Source: Oscillospiraceae bacterium (GTDB lineage Bacteria; Bacillota; Clostridia; Oscillospirales; Ruminococcaceae). Taken from it: a stretch of DNA of 64,000 nt. The stretch's first letter is position 1; the number at the start of each line of letters is the position of its first letter. Below, in pieces: positions 16,009 to 25,284 of the stretch. A model generated the notes under the pieces. The model was not told where the DNA came from. It did not search any database and worked only from the letters and a program-made list of their open reading frames with translations. The stretch covers positions 83,559-147,558 of the forward strand of contig JAFWDH010000001.1 of assembly GCA_017513135.1 (NCBI GenBank), in the 5' to 3' direction. The position numbers and the translations under genes are program-made.

Positions 16009-17196
16009 ATGAAAACAGCAAAAAGTCTATTGAGCATCCTGCTGATCCTCTGTCTGGCCTTCAGCCTTGTCGCTTGCGGCAAGAAGGAAGAAGAGCCGGC
16101 ACCGGAACCGGCCGGAAAGAGCGACCAGGAACTGGCAGATGAGGTCGCGGAACTGATCGATGCGATCTATGTCCAGGAGAGGACCGACAAGACCGATGAG
16201 CAGTGCGCCGCCGCAAAGGCAGCCTGGGACGCCCTGACCGACGCTCAGAAAGAGCTGGTCGAGGGAGAGGAAGCTGATCCGGATTATTTCGGAAGAAATA
16301 CCGGCGACGCCTCCAAGGACGATCCGAGAAATGCGGACGGCATCGGCAAGAACGAGCTTCTGGTCGTCAGCTTCGGAACATCCTTCAACGACAGCAGATC
16401 CACAGATATCAAGGGCATCGAGGACGCGCTTCAGGCAGCGTTCCCGGACTGGTCAGTGAGAAGAGCTTTCACAGCCCAGATCATAATCAACCATGTCCAG
16501 GCCCGTGACGGCGAGAAGATCGATAACGTTGACCAGGCTCTCGAGAGAGCAGTTGCCAACGGCGTTGAGAATCTTATCGTTCAGCCCACACACCTCATGC
16601 ACGGTGCAGAATACGATGAACTCACAGAAGCCCTCGATAAGTACAGTGATAAGTTCAAGACAGTCGTAGTTTCCGAGCCTCTTCTCGGTGAAGTAGGTTC
16701 AGATGCAAGTGTCATCAATGAGGACAAGAAGGCTGTCGCAGTCGCGGTCGTAGCCGCTGCGGTGAAGGACGCGGGCTTCGCCGATCTCGATGCGGCGGAT
16801 GCAGCCGGCACAGCGTTCGTGTTCATGGGACACGGCACATCCCACAACGCAAAGGTCACCTATTCCCAGATGCAGTCACAGATGAATGCTCTCGGTTATA
16901 AGAACGTATTCATCGGAACGGTAGAAGGCGAGCCCGAAGAGACATCCTGCGAGAACGTTATCGCAGCTGTCGCAGCTGCCGGATACAAGAACGTCGTTCT
17001 GCGTCCTCTGATGGTCGTTGCGGGCGATCATGCCAACAACGATATGGCGGATCCGGAAGACGAGGAATCCTGGTTCAGCATGTTCACGGCATCCGAAAAG
17101 TTTGAGGATGTGACCTGCCAGATCGCGGGACTCGGAAGACTTGCAGATGTACAGGCGCTCTATGTAGCACACACCCGTGAGGCAATGGAAGGCTGA
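16009..17196 (+). CDS. cbiK: Lipoprotein-anchored CbiK-type cobaltochelatase
   Basis: A 395-residue protein in three parts. Residues 1-23 are a lipoprotein signal peptide with lipobox LVAC and Cys23. Residues 24-115 are an acidic linker with a small helical repeat (AKAAWDALTDAQKELV). The rest is a CbiK sirohydrochlorin cobaltochelatase domain with VVSFGTS, HLMHGAEYD, MGHGTSHNAKV and VVAGDHANNDM, which include the metal-ligand histidines. Cytoplasmic CbiK inserts cobalt into sirohydrochlorin early in anaerobic B12 synthesis. This one should sit outside the membrane, as reported for periplasmic CbiK forms. The ATG follows AGGAGG. It is the first gene after the riboswitch. Chelatase activity outside the cell is uncertain; corrinoid, heme or cobalt capture is an alternative. 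Confidence 0.85.
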   Translation: MKTAKSLLSILLILCLAFSLVACGKKEEEPAPEPAGKSDQELADEVAELIDAIYVQERTDKTDEQCAAAKAAWDALTDAQKELVEGEEADPDYFGRNTGDASKDDPRNADGIGKNELLVVSFGTSFNDSRSTDIKGIEDALQAAFPDWSVRRAFTAQIIINHVQARDGEKIDNVDQALERAVANGVENLIVQPTHLMHGAEYDELTEALDKYSDKFKTVVVSEPLLGEVGSDASVINEDKKAVAVAVVAAAVKDAGFADLDAADAAGTAFVFMGHGTSHNAKVTYSQMQSQMNALGYKNVFIGTVEGEPEETSCENVIAAVAAAGYKNVVLRPLMVVAGDHANNDMADPEDEESWFSMFTASEKFEDVTCQIAGLGRLADVQALYVAHTREAMEG

Positions 17197-17219
17197 TTCG
17201 CAGATTCCGTACATAACAT

Positions 17220-18008
17220 ATGAAGTATAAGCTATTAACATTCGTTATCATCACAATGCTCTGTCTCCTTCTCGCGTCCTGCGGGAAGGAGGCTGAAGAG
17301 CCACAGCCCGTACCCGGGGCTCCTCTGGAAGACGGGACGTACTATGCCGTTTTCAAGAGCGACAGCACTATGTTCCATATAAACGAGGCTTATAAGGACA
17401 AAGGCATACTTACTGTCAAGGACGGCAAGATGACCATACACATCACCCTCGTTTCCAAAAGCATCATCAATCTGTTCCCGGGCACTGCCGAACAGGCAAA
17501 ACAAAAAGGAGCGGTGCTGATCGAGCCTACGCTCGATGAGGTAACATATGATGACGGGTACACTGATAAGGTATACGGATTCGATGTTCCTGTCCCGTAC
17601 CTGGATGAAGAATTTGAATGTGCTCTCCTGGGTTCAAAGGACAAGTGGTATGACCATATGGTCACAGTAAGCGATCCTGTTCCCTATGTTGAGGATGGGG
17701 AATACACAGCTGATGTCACACTGACCGGGGGTTCAGGGAAGGCATCTGTCTCTTCTCCCGCCACGGTGTATGTAAAGAACGGACAGTTTACGGCTGAGAT
17801 AGTCTGGAGCAGTCCCAATTACGAATATATGACTGTGGACGGGGTCAGATACGACCTGGTGAATACTGAGGGCAACTCGACATTCATCATTCCCGTAGCT
17901 TTAGACAAGGACATCGCTGTGAGCGCTCTGACTACGGCGATGAGCGAACCGCACCTTATCGACTACTTGCTGCATTTTGACAGCGTATCACTTAAGAGCA
18001 ATGAGTAA
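17220..18008 (+). CDS. Lipoprotein with two beta-type domains (possible tetrapyrrole binding)
   Basis: A 262-residue lipoprotein with signal peptide and lipobox LASC (Cys21). Two similar parts follow. The first begins LEDGTYYAVF, the second VEDGEYTADVTLTGGSG, each reading as a beta sandwich. The second part, with VYVKNGQFTAEIVWSS and an NYEYMTVDGVRY tyrosine-rich strand, resembles NEAT-type heme-binding domains. That resemblance is my judgement by eye. The gene lies between the anchored CbiK and the ABC substrate-binding lipoprotein, whose start overlaps its stop, so a surface receptor for heme, corrinoid or another tetrapyrrole is plausible. No clear ribosome site precedes the ATG. Confidence 0.6.
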   Translation: MKYKLLTFVIITMLCLLLASCGKEAEEPQPVPGAPLEDGTYYAVFKSDSTMFHINEAYKDKGILTVKDGKMTIHITLVSKSIINLFPGTAEQAKQKGAVLIEPTLDEVTYDDGYTDKVYGFDVPVPYLDEEFECALLGSKDKWYDHMVTVSDPVPYVEDGEYTADVTLTGGSGKASVSSPATVYVKNGQFTAEIVWSSPNYEYMTVDGVRYDLVNTEGNSTFIIPVALDKDIAVSALTTAMSEPHLIDYLLHFDSVSLKSNE

Positions 18009-19137
18009 GAGGAGTCGGCGTTTCCCCGTGCTCATGATCCTTATCCTGGCACTGTGTCTTTGCGGATGCAGTGCCGGGGGTCAGGAAAATGGCAACGGAC
18101 TGGTTGTCAACGGGAGTCTTGAGCTCAGATACGCCACGCAGTTCTCTGTAGATTACTGTGACGGCGGTTACAGACTGATCTCACTGGCTGACGGAAGCCG
18201 ATTCATAATCATCCCGGAGGGATCCAAGATCCCGAAGGGGCTGGACTCCGGTATCGTACCGATACACCAGCCTGTCAACGACATATACCTGGCTGCTACC
18301 TCCGCCATGTGTTTGTTCGATTCTCTGGACAGGTTGGACGCTATACGCCTGTCCAGTATCACGGAGGAAAACTGGTACATTCCTTCTGCAAGACAGGCAA
18401 TGAAAGATGAGAGGATACTCTTCGCGGGAAAATACAGCGCTCCCGACTATGAGCTGATCACCGCGGAGAGATGTCCTCTCGCAATAGAATCAATGATGAT
18501 CGGGCACGCCTCCGACATAAAGCAGCAGCTTGAGCAGCTCGGAGTAGCTGTGCTCGTAGATCAGTCCAGCAATGAGGAACATCCTTTGGGAAGGGTGGAG
18601 TGGATAAAGCTTTACGGCGCGCTTCTCGGAGAGGATGAAAAGGCGGAAGAGGTATTCCGTGAGCAGGCTGAACTGCTGGACAGCGTTATAGGGAGCGAAG
18701 CTTCCGGAAAGACTGTGGCGTTCTTCTATGTCAGTTCTACCGGCAGGATAATCACCAGGAAAAGCAGCGACTATGTCAGCAGAATGATCGATCTTGCGGG
18801 CGGCAGGTATATTTTCGAGGAACTGGGAGACGACGGGTCCAAGACCTCGTCAGTGACTCTGGATCCCGAGTTCTTCTATGCCAACGCCAGAGATGCGGAT
18901 GTGATCATCTATAACTCCGCAATAGCGGGAGAAGTGACGAATATCGCGGATCTCGTCTCAAAATGTGAACTTCTCAAAGACTTCAAAGCCGTTAAAAACG
19001 GGGATGTCTGGTGCACCGAGAAGAATATGTATCAGGAGATGACGGCTTCCGGAGAGATGATAAAGGAGATACATGATATCCTGAACGGCGAGTACGACGA
19101 CACAGATGATTCAGGATATTTCAGTCATTTAAAATGA
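18001..19137 (+). CDS. BtuF/FecB-type ABC substrate-binding lipoprotein
   Basis: A 378-residue substrate-binding protein for a cobalamin- or iron-complex-type importer. The start at 18001 overlaps the previous stop by 8 bases; the longer frame from 17977 has no ribosome site. The signal peptide ends in lipobox LCGC with Cys23. The two-lobed periplasmic-binding fold shows in the LDRLDAIRL, VAFFYVSSTGRI and ARDADVIIYNS segments. Its permease and ATPase follow after a terminator and a promoter-like -10. Given the flanking cbi genes, the ligand is probably a corrinoid or a related tetrapyrrole. Confidence 0.85.
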   Translation: MSKRSRRFPVLMILILALCLCGCSAGGQENGNGLVVNGSLELRYATQFSVDYCDGGYRLISLADGSRFIIIPEGSKIPKGLDSGIVPIHQPVNDIYLAATSAMCLFDSLDRLDAIRLSSITEENWYIPSARQAMKDERILFAGKYSAPDYELITAERCPLAIESMMIGHASDIKQQLEQLGVAVLVDQSSNEEHPLGRVEWIKLYGALLGEDEKAEEVFREQAELLDSVIGSEASGKTVAFFYVSSTGRIITRKSSDYVSRMIDLAGGRYIFEELGDDGSKTSSVTLDPEFFYANARDADVIIYNSAIAGEVTNIADLVSKCELLKDFKAVKNGDVWCTEKNMYQEMTASGEMIKEIHDILNGEYDDTDDSGYFSHLK

Positions 19138-19145
19138 AGATTCAG

Positions 19146-19189
19146 AGCGGATCTCTGACCGCGAAGCGGTTTTTTCTGATCCGCTTTTT
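19146..19189 (+). terminator. Terminator between substrate-binding and permease genes
   Basis: AGCGGATC pairs with GATCCGCT, with an inner ACCGC/GCGGT hairpin, followed by TTTT. It lies 8 bases after the stop of the substrate-binding lipoprotein. It would allow high expression of the three surface lipoproteins relative to the membrane and biosynthetic genes that follow. Confidence 0.75.
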
Positions 19190-19199
19190 GGCATATAAT
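19172..19199 (+). promoter_or_regulatory. Possible internal promoter before the permease gene
   Basis: A perfect TATAAT at 19194-19199 lies just past the terminator, but the -35 region is only T-rich and has no good hexamer. It could restart transcription for the 18 or so downstream genes. Confidence 0.35.
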
Positions 19200-19241
19200 G
19201 GACATAATGATTAATTTGGTCTGAAAGGAGTTCCGTGCTGT

Positions 19242-20288
19242 ATGTCAGGTGATAAAAGACACGGAAACAGCAGGAATGCTATGCGCATCGGCATGGTGTT
19301 CCTGTCTTTTGTTATTCTGCTGATCGCAGCCGCCGTATGGAACCTCAGGAGCGGAAGCGTGAGCATTCCTGTCAGAGATATAGTACGGATACTTTCCGGA
19401 AACGGGGATCCGGAAAGTACCGCATACAGTGTCATCCGGAAGATAAGACTTCCAAGGATAGTTCTCAGCGCGGTTCTCGGCGGCGCGCTGTCCCTGTCCG
19501 GTTTTCTGATACAGACATTCTTCCGCAATCCCATAGCCGGACCCTTTGTTCTCGGCATATCCTCAGGGGCAAAGATGTTCCTGGCGGTCACCACTATCGC
19601 CGTGAGCGGATTGTTCGTCGATATGCCTGTCTCTGCCACCGTCGCGGCTTCCTTTGTCGGATCGATCCTCTCCCTTCTCATAGTCATACTGTTCACGGGC
19701 AGAGTGAGAAACATGTCTTCACTGCTGGTCATCGGTATGATGATCAGTTATATATGTTCTGCGGTAACAGATCTTCTGATCAATTTCGCAAATGATTCAG
19801 ACATTATCAATCTGACTCACTGGTCCATGGGAAGTTTCTCCGCTGCTTCATGGCAGAGCGCCAGAATATCTGCGTTCATCGTGATACCTGCGTTCTTCAC
19901 CGTACTGGCGTTTTCAAAACAGATGGAGGCATATTCTCTGGGTGAGGGTTATGCAATGAGCCTCGGAGTCGACATCAAAGGACTGAGGGTGCTTCTGGTA
20001 CTGCTTACCGGGGTGCTGTCAGCTTCTGTAGCCGCGTTCGCGGGACCTATATCATTCGTGGGGATCGCGGTGCCTCATATCTGCCGTATGATCCTCAAAA
20101 GCGAGAAGCCTATACTGATGATCCCCGCATCTTTTTTGTGCGGTTCAGTATTCTGCATGCTGTGCGATCTGGCGGCAAGGATGCTGTTCTCTCCCACGGA
20201 ACTGTCTATCAGTACAGTGACCAGCGCGGTCGGTGCTCCGATAGTGATATGGCTCATGCTGACAAGGAGGAACAGGAATGGCAGATAA
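19242..20288 (+). CDS. BtuC/FecCD-family ABC permease
   Basis: A 348-residue membrane permease with about ten hydrophobic segments, the normal size for the BtuC/FecCD family. Family strings are visible: RLPRIVLSAVLGGALSLSG in the first third, NPIAGPFVLGISSGAK, and FAGPISFVGIAVPHICR near the C-terminus, the region that couples to the ATPase. It imports corrinoid, heme or siderophore-like ligands with the preceding binding lipoprotein. It overlaps the ATPase gene by 11 bases. The ligand is inferred from the cobalamin gene context. Confidence 0.9.
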   Translation: MSGDKRHGNSRNAMRIGMVFLSFVILLIAAAVWNLRSGSVSIPVRDIVRILSGNGDPESTAYSVIRKIRLPRIVLSAVLGGALSLSGFLIQTFFRNPIAGPFVLGISSGAKMFLAVTTIAVSGLFVDMPVSATVAASFVGSILSLLIVILFTGRVRNMSSLLVIGMMISYICSAVTDLLINFANDSDIINLTHWSMGSFSAASWQSARISAFIVIPAFFTVLAFSKQMEAYSLGEGYAMSLGVDIKGLRVLLVLLTGVLSASVAAFAGPISFVGIAVPHICRMILKSEKPILMIPASFLCGSVFCMLCDLAARMLFSPTELSISTVTSAVGAPIVIWLMLTRRNRNGR

Positions 20289-21423
20289 GCTGAAGACCGA
20301 TGCCTCAAGGATCAGCACCGAATCGCTGGCTGTTGGATACGGCGGGGAACCGCTTATCCGGGATATCGCGCTGTCTGCTGAAAAGGGCGAGATCATCACA
20401 CTCATAGGGCCGAACGGATCCGGAAAGACCACGATACTCAGGACGATAGCAAGACAGCTCGCACCGCTTTTCGGGACCGTATTCATTGAGGGAAGGAACA
20501 TGAAGGCCCTCAGCGGCAGAGAGATAGCCAGAGAGATGGCTGTGGTGCTGACTGAAAGGATCCGGCCTGACCTTATGACCTGCTATGAGTTCGTATCCGC
20601 CGGGAGGTATCCCTATACGGGAAGGTTCGGATTGCTCACTGACAGGGACAGAGAAGAGGTGGAACGCGCTCTGAAGCTCGTGAACGCCTATGAGATCTCG
20701 GACAGGTACGTCTCGGAGATAAGCGACGGTCAGTATCAGCGCATACTGATCGCAAGGGCGGTCTGTCAGGAACCGGACATAATAGTTCTCGATGAGCCCA
20801 CGTCCTTCCTTGATATAAAGCACAAGAAAGAGCTTCTTGAGATTCTGTCGTCAATGGCCAAGCAGAAGGGCGTAGCGGTCCTTATGAGCCTTCACGAGAT
20901 AGACCTCGCGGAAAGGATCTCCGACCGGATAGTCTGCGTAAAAGGCGACAGGATAGCAGCGTACGGAGCGCCGGATGAGATATTCGCTGGCAGCACTATA
21001 TCGGATCTTTACGGGATAGATCCCGGCTCATACGATTCACTTCTCGGAAAACTCGAACTGTCAGCCCCGAAAGGGAATATACGTTGTTTCGTTATAGGAG
21101 GAAACGGCACCGGGATCCCGTTCTACAGGGAACTTCAGAAAAAGAACTATGCTTTTGCTGCGGGGATCCTTATGCCTAATGACATAGATGTTTCCGTGGC
21201 ATCATCGCTTGCTGCCAGAGTTGTCTGCACTGAGCCATTCATGCCGGCGACTGACGGGCAGAGAGAAGAAGCGGAGAGACTGATCGACATATCGGAGGTC
21301 GTCGTAATAGCGGGATGTCCGAAAGGAGAATACAACGCAGTCAACAGTGTCCTGGAACAGTACGCGATCAGTAAAGGAAAGACTGTAGTGAGGTCGCTGA
21401 GCGGTCTGAGGGAGGTGCTATGA
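20278..21423 (+). CDS. BtuD-type ABC ATPase with C-terminal extension
   Basis: A 381-residue ATPase. Residues 1-255 are a BtuD/FhuC-type nucleotide-binding domain with Walker A GPNGSGKTT, a signature reading SDGQYQR in place of SGGQ, and Walker B IIVLDEPTS. An extra domain of about 115 residues (from about 265) follows. It starts NIRCFVIGGNGTGIPFYREL and has the pattern of a small Rossmann-like fold. Such extensions recur on ATPases in Clostridia cob loci, but I know no assigned role. AGGAGGAACAGGA precedes the start. The gene overlaps cbiA by 4 bases. Confidence 0.88.
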   Translation: MADKLKTDASRISTESLAVGYGGEPLIRDIALSAEKGEIITLIGPNGSGKTTILRTIARQLAPLFGTVFIEGRNMKALSGREIAREMAVVLTERIRPDLMTCYEFVSAGRYPYTGRFGLLTDRDREEVERALKLVNAYEISDRYVSEISDGQYQRILIARAVCQEPDIIVLDEPTSFLDIKHKKELLEILSSMAKQKGVAVLMSLHEIDLAERISDRIVCVKGDRIAAYGAPDEIFAGSTISDLYGIDPGSYDSLLGKLELSAPKGNIRCFVIGGNGTGIPFYRELQKKNYAFAAGILMPNDIDVSVASSLAARVVCTEPFMPATDGQREEAERLIDISEVVVIAGCPKGEYNAVNSVLEQYAISKGKTVVRSLSGLREVL

Positions 21424-22778
21424 GTCATCCCAGAGTGATTTTTGCCGGAACTTCGAGCGGGAGCGGAAAGACCGCTGCTGTATGCGCCGTCCTGTCCCTG
21501 CTGAAGAGAAAAGGCATCGCAGTGAGATCCTGCAAATGCGGGCCGGATTATATAGACCCGATGTTCCACAGGGCGGTACTGGGTATCGCGAGCTCAAACC
21601 TCGACCCCTTCTTTTGTGATGGCGATCTTCTGAGATATCTGGCATGCTCGTGTCCGGAAGATGTTCTGACAGTGATCGAGGGGGTGATGGGATACTACGA
21701 CGGCACGGGCGAGGACGGTACGGACAACAGCACATATACCGTAGCTTCAGAGACAGAGTCTCCGGTGATACTTGTAGTGAATGCCAAAGGAGCCGCTGTT
21801 TCACTGGTGGCTGCGGTGGAAGGATTCCTGAGGTTCCGTCCCGACAGCAGGATAAAGGGAGTCCTTTTCAGCCGTATGTCGGCAATGAATTATAAAAATG
21901 TATCGGGACTCATGCGAAAGCGCTTCGGCGATGAGGTGGTCCCGGTGGGGTATATCCCGGAACTGCCGGAGGAATGCCTGATCCCTTCAAGGCATCTGGG
22001 ACTCATAACCGCTGACGAGATAGAGGACCTGTCGGAAAGACTCGGCAGGACTGCGGAACTGTGCAGTGATACGATCGACATCGAAGCGATCCTGGGTATT
22101 GCCGCCATGGCAGAAGAGCCGGAGTATGCCGCGCCTGAGATGCCTTCATTCCCGAAGATAAACATAGCCGTAGCAAGAGATGACGCGTTCTGCTTCAGCT
22201 ACGATGACACGGAATCGCTGTTCAGGAGGATGGGCGCTGATATCGAGTATTTCTCACCTCTTTCCGGGGATACGGTCCCTGAGGACGCAGACGGGCTTAT
22301 GCTTCCGGGAGGTTATCCGGAACTGCACGCGGAAGAGCTTGAGAGGAACATTTCTTCCCGGGAGAGCGTCAGGGATGCCGTAGAAGGCGGGATGCCGACT
22401 ATAGCGGAGTGCGGAGGCTTCCAGTATCTCGGAGACGAACTTGCGGGAAGGAAGATGTGCGGGGTGCTGCCGCACAGCAGCTTCAATACGGGAAAGCTGG
22501 TCCGCTTCGGATATGTGACCATAACGTCAAAACACACGGGACTGCTCGGCCCCGAGGGGACGCAGATGAGGACGCATGAGTTCCATTACTGGGACAGCAC
22601 GGATAACGGCGGGTCATTCCATGCGGTAAAACCCAACGGGAGAAACTGGGACTGCTGCGTCATGACAGACACGCTCTATGCCGGATACCCTCACCTGTAT
22701 CTGATGTCCTGCATACCCGCGGCAGCTGCTTTCTATAAGAAATGTCTTGAATATAAGAATGAGAGGGAAAAGAAATGA
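21420..22778 (+). CDS. cbiA: Cobyrinate a,c-diamide synthase
   Basis: A 452-residue glutamine-dependent amidotransferase that amidates the a and c side chains of cobyrinate. The N-terminal dethiobiotin-synthetase-like ATPase has P-loop AGTSSGSGKT (residues 10-19). The C-terminal class I glutaminase-like domain has the nucleophile in IAECGGFQYLG and later histidines (MRTHEFHYW). The start overlaps the ATPase stop (ATGA) and the end overlaps cbiC. The DPFFCDGDLL segment matches CbiA/CobB over CbiP. Confidence 0.95.
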   Translation: MSHPRVIFAGTSSGSGKTAAVCAVLSLLKRKGIAVRSCKCGPDYIDPMFHRAVLGIASSNLDPFFCDGDLLRYLACSCPEDVLTVIEGVMGYYDGTGEDGTDNSTYTVASETESPVILVVNAKGAAVSLVAAVEGFLRFRPDSRIKGVLFSRMSAMNYKNVSGLMRKRFGDEVVPVGYIPELPEECLIPSRHLGLITADEIEDLSERLGRTAELCSDTIDIEAILGIAAMAEEPEYAAPEMPSFPKINIAVARDDAFCFSYDDTESLFRRMGADIEYFSPLSGDTVPEDADGLMLPGGYPELHAEELERNISSRESVRDAVEGGMPTIAECGGFQYLGDELAGRKMCGVLPHSSFNTGKLVRFGYVTITSKHTGLLGPEGTQMRTHEFHYWDSTDNGGSFHAVKPNGRNWDCCVMTDTLYAGYPHLYLMSCIPAAAAFYKKCLEYKNEREKK

Positions 22779-23389
22779 TCACCGACCCGAGAGAGATAGA
22801 GAAGAGGAGCCTCGAGATAATCGAGAGCAAGCTTACGGTCGACATACCGCAGGAGAACCTTGCGGTCGTGAAGCGCGTTATCCACACCACAGCCGACTTC
22901 GATTACGCCGTGAACCTTGCGTTCTCGGAAGGCGCAGTTGAGAAGGCGCTGGAAGCGCTTCGATCCGGATGCGATATAGTGACTGACACACAGATGGCGA
23001 AGTCCGGCATCAACAAGGCTGCGGCGGAGAAACTGGGCTGCGCCGTGCACTGCTTCATGAGCGATCTCGATGTAGCCGCAGAGGCAAAGGAGCGGGGATG
23101 CACCAGGGCGAAGGTATCGATGGAGAAAGCCGCGAGAGTAGCCGGATCCGGGATATTCGCGATCGGCAATGCGCCGACAGCTCTGATCATGCTTCGTGAG
23201 ATGATAGAGGAAGGAAGGATATCTCCGAAGCTGGTCGTAGGCGTACCTGTGGGCTTCGTAAATGTCGTCGAGTCAAAGGAAGAGATCATGCGGACAGGAG
23301 TGCCGTACATCGTCGCAAGGGGACGTAAGGGCGGCTCCACTGTCGCTGCGGCAATAATCAACGCGCTGATGTATCAGATAACGAGATGA
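22775..23389 (+). CDS. cbiC: Cobalt-precorrin-8 methylmutase
   Basis: A 204-residue enzyme that moves the C11 methyl to C12 to make cobyrinate. Family strings KRVIHTTADFDYAVNL and GNAPTALIMLREMI are present; the first contains the catalytic His. It overlaps cbiA by 4 bases (ATGA) and cbiD by 4, so translation is likely coupled. Length is normal. Confidence 0.95.
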   Translation: MITDPREIEKRSLEIIESKLTVDIPQENLAVVKRVIHTTADFDYAVNLAFSEGAVEKALEALRSGCDIVTDTQMAKSGINKAAAEKLGCAVHCFMSDLDVAAEAKERGCTRAKVSMEKAARVAGSGIFAIGNAPTALIMLREMIEEGRISPKLVVGVPVGFVNVVESKEEIMRTGVPYIVARGRKGGSTVAAAIINALMYQITR

Positions 23390-24528
23390 TGCAGAGTTTC
23401 ATAACAAAAGACGGAAAGAGGATGCGCAGAGGATACACTACAGGGTCCTGCGCAGCCGCAGCCGCGAAATCTGCGGCGATGATGCTGCTGGAGGACAGAC
23501 GGCTAGAGTCTGTTCATCTGACTACCCCCGGCGGAGCGGAGCTCGATCTGCCCGTCACCGATATAGTGATGGGTGATGGCTTCGTGTCCTGCGGCATAGT
23601 CAAGGACAGCGGTGACGACCCGGACGTCACGAACGGAATAACTGTCTATGCAAGAGTGGAAAAAACGGCTTCGCCTCATGAGATACTTATCGACGGAGGT
23701 GAGGGCGTAGGCAGGGTGACAAAGCCCGGACTGGATCAGCCTGTCGGCAATGCCGCCATCAACTCAGTCCCCCGGCGCATGATGACTCAGGAACTTCTCC
23801 AGGTCTGCGAGGACTGCGGATATAACGGAGGACTCAGCGTAATCATATCTGTGCCGGCGGGTGTGGAGATCGCTCAGAAGACGTTCAATCCCAGGCTCGG
23901 CATAGTAGGAGGGATATCGATCCTGGGCACAACCGGCATAGTTGAGCCCATGAGCGACGATGCCGTTGTTGAGACGATACGCACCGAGCTTTCGATGCGC
24001 GCCGCGGAAGGGAAGAAGTCAGTTCTGCTCATAATAGGGAATTACGGCTCCGATTTCATTCAGGACAGTCTCAGGATAGATCCTGAGATCGCGGTGACTA
24101 CCTCCAACTTCATAGGGGATGCTTTCAGGCTCGCGTCAGAAGCCGGCTTTGCCGATACGCTTCTCATAGGACATATAGGAAAGACCGTAAAGCTTGCGGG
24201 AGGCCTGTTCAACACGCATTCAAAGTGGGGCGACTGCAGGGCTGAGATCTTCGCGTCCCATGCAGGCATGTGCGGAGCGTCCCGGGAGACAGTGGCTCGC
24301 CTGATGGATTCTGCGATGACCGACGATATGCTCTCCATCCTCGATGAGAGCGGGCTCAGAGAGAAGGTCATGGCCAGCATCATGGATAAGACGGACTATC
24401 TGCTGCAGCACAGAACGCTGGGAGCGATGAATACCGCGGTAGTTTCCTTCTCAAAGGAATACGGCATACTGGGAATGACAGCGAAAGCTGAGGACATAAT
24501 GGAAAAGATCAGAAAGGAATACTCGTAA
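23386..24528 (+). CDS. cbiD: Cobalt-precorrin-5B C1-methyltransferase
   Basis: A 380-residue enzyme of the anaerobic pathway that methylates C1 during ring contraction. The N-terminal RRGYTTGSCAAAAAKSA is the CbiD hallmark, and the GGISILGTTGIVEPMS segment matches as well. An alternative ATG three bases downstream cannot be separated from the annotated one. Its presence, with CbiG and CbiK, marks the cobalt-early anaerobic route. Confidence 0.95.
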   Translation: MMQSFITKDGKRMRRGYTTGSCAAAAAKSAAMMLLEDRRLESVHLTTPGGAELDLPVTDIVMGDGFVSCGIVKDSGDDPDVTNGITVYARVEKTASPHEILIDGGEGVGRVTKPGLDQPVGNAAINSVPRRMMTQELLQVCEDCGYNGGLSVIISVPAGVEIAQKTFNPRLGIVGGISILGTTGIVEPMSDDAVVETIRTELSMRAAEGKKSVLLIIGNYGSDFIQDSLRIDPEIAVTTSNFIGDAFRLASEAGFADTLLIGHIGKTVKLAGGLFNTHSKWGDCRAEIFASHAGMCGASRETVARLMDSAMTDDMLSILDESGLREKVMASIMDKTDYLLQHRTLGAMNTAVVSFSKEYGILGMTAKAEDIMEKIRKEYS

Positions 24529-25284
24529 ATGGTACATATAGTCGGAGCGGGCTGCGGAGCCCCTGACCTTATCACAATAAGGGGAATGAGACAGCTTGGA
24601 GAAGCTGACGTGATCATCTATGCCGGCTCGCTTGTAAACACTGAACTTCTTAAGTATGCGAAAGAGGGCTGTGAACTGTACGACAGCGCCAGGATGACAC
24701 TGGAAGAGATAATCGATGTCATCAGTAAGGCAGAAGAAGCCGGGAAAACGACTGTCCGCCTGCACACAGGAGATCCGTCGCTTTACGGCGCCATCGGCGA
24801 GCAGATGAGCGAACTGGACAGACTGGGCATAGACTACGACATCACACCCGGAGTCAGCTCCTTTGCCGGAGCTGCCGCCGCGCTCAAAGCCGAATATACG
24901 GTCCCTGATGTATCGCAGACTGTCATAATCACCAGAGCCGCAGGCAGGACACCTGTTCCGGAGAAGGAGAATCTCGTTTCTCTCGCTTCACACGGAGCGA
25001 CTATGGTGCTGTTCCTCAGCACCGGACTGCTGGAGAAGGCGACTGCTGAGCTGACTGAGGGAGGATACAGCCCCGATACACCCGCTGCCATCGTATATAA
25101 GGCGTCGTGGGATGACGAGAAGGTCTGCCGCTGCACGCTTGCAACGCTCAGGGAGACTGCAGAGAAGAACGATATCACAAAGACTGCTCTAATCGTCGTC
25201 GGAAAGTTTCTGGAAGAAAGCAATACGAGATCGCTGCTTTACGACCCGGGTTTTTCGACGGAGTTCAGGGAGGCGCAGAAATGA
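24529..25284 (+). CDS. cbiF: Cobalt-precorrin-4 C11-methyltransferase
   Basis: A 251-residue SAM-dependent tetrapyrrole methylase. The opening VHIVGAGCGAPDLITIRG, then VIIYAGSLVN and HTGDPSLYGAI, is the CbiF/CobM pattern; the AGSLVN string separates it from CbiL and CbiH. The start follows the cbiD stop directly, with GAAAGGA just upstream inside cbiD. It overlaps cbiG by 4 bases. Confidence 0.94.
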   Translation: MVHIVGAGCGAPDLITIRGMRQLGEADVIIYAGSLVNTELLKYAKEGCELYDSARMTLEEIIDVISKAEEAGKTTVRLHTGDPSLYGAIGEQMSELDRLGIDYDITPGVSSFAGAAAALKAEYTVPDVSQTVIITRAAGRTPVPEKENLVSLASHGATMVLFLSTGLLEKATAELTEGGYSPDTPAAIVYKASWDDEKVCRCTLATLRETAEKNDITKTALIVVGKFLEESNTRSLLYDPGFSTEFREAQK

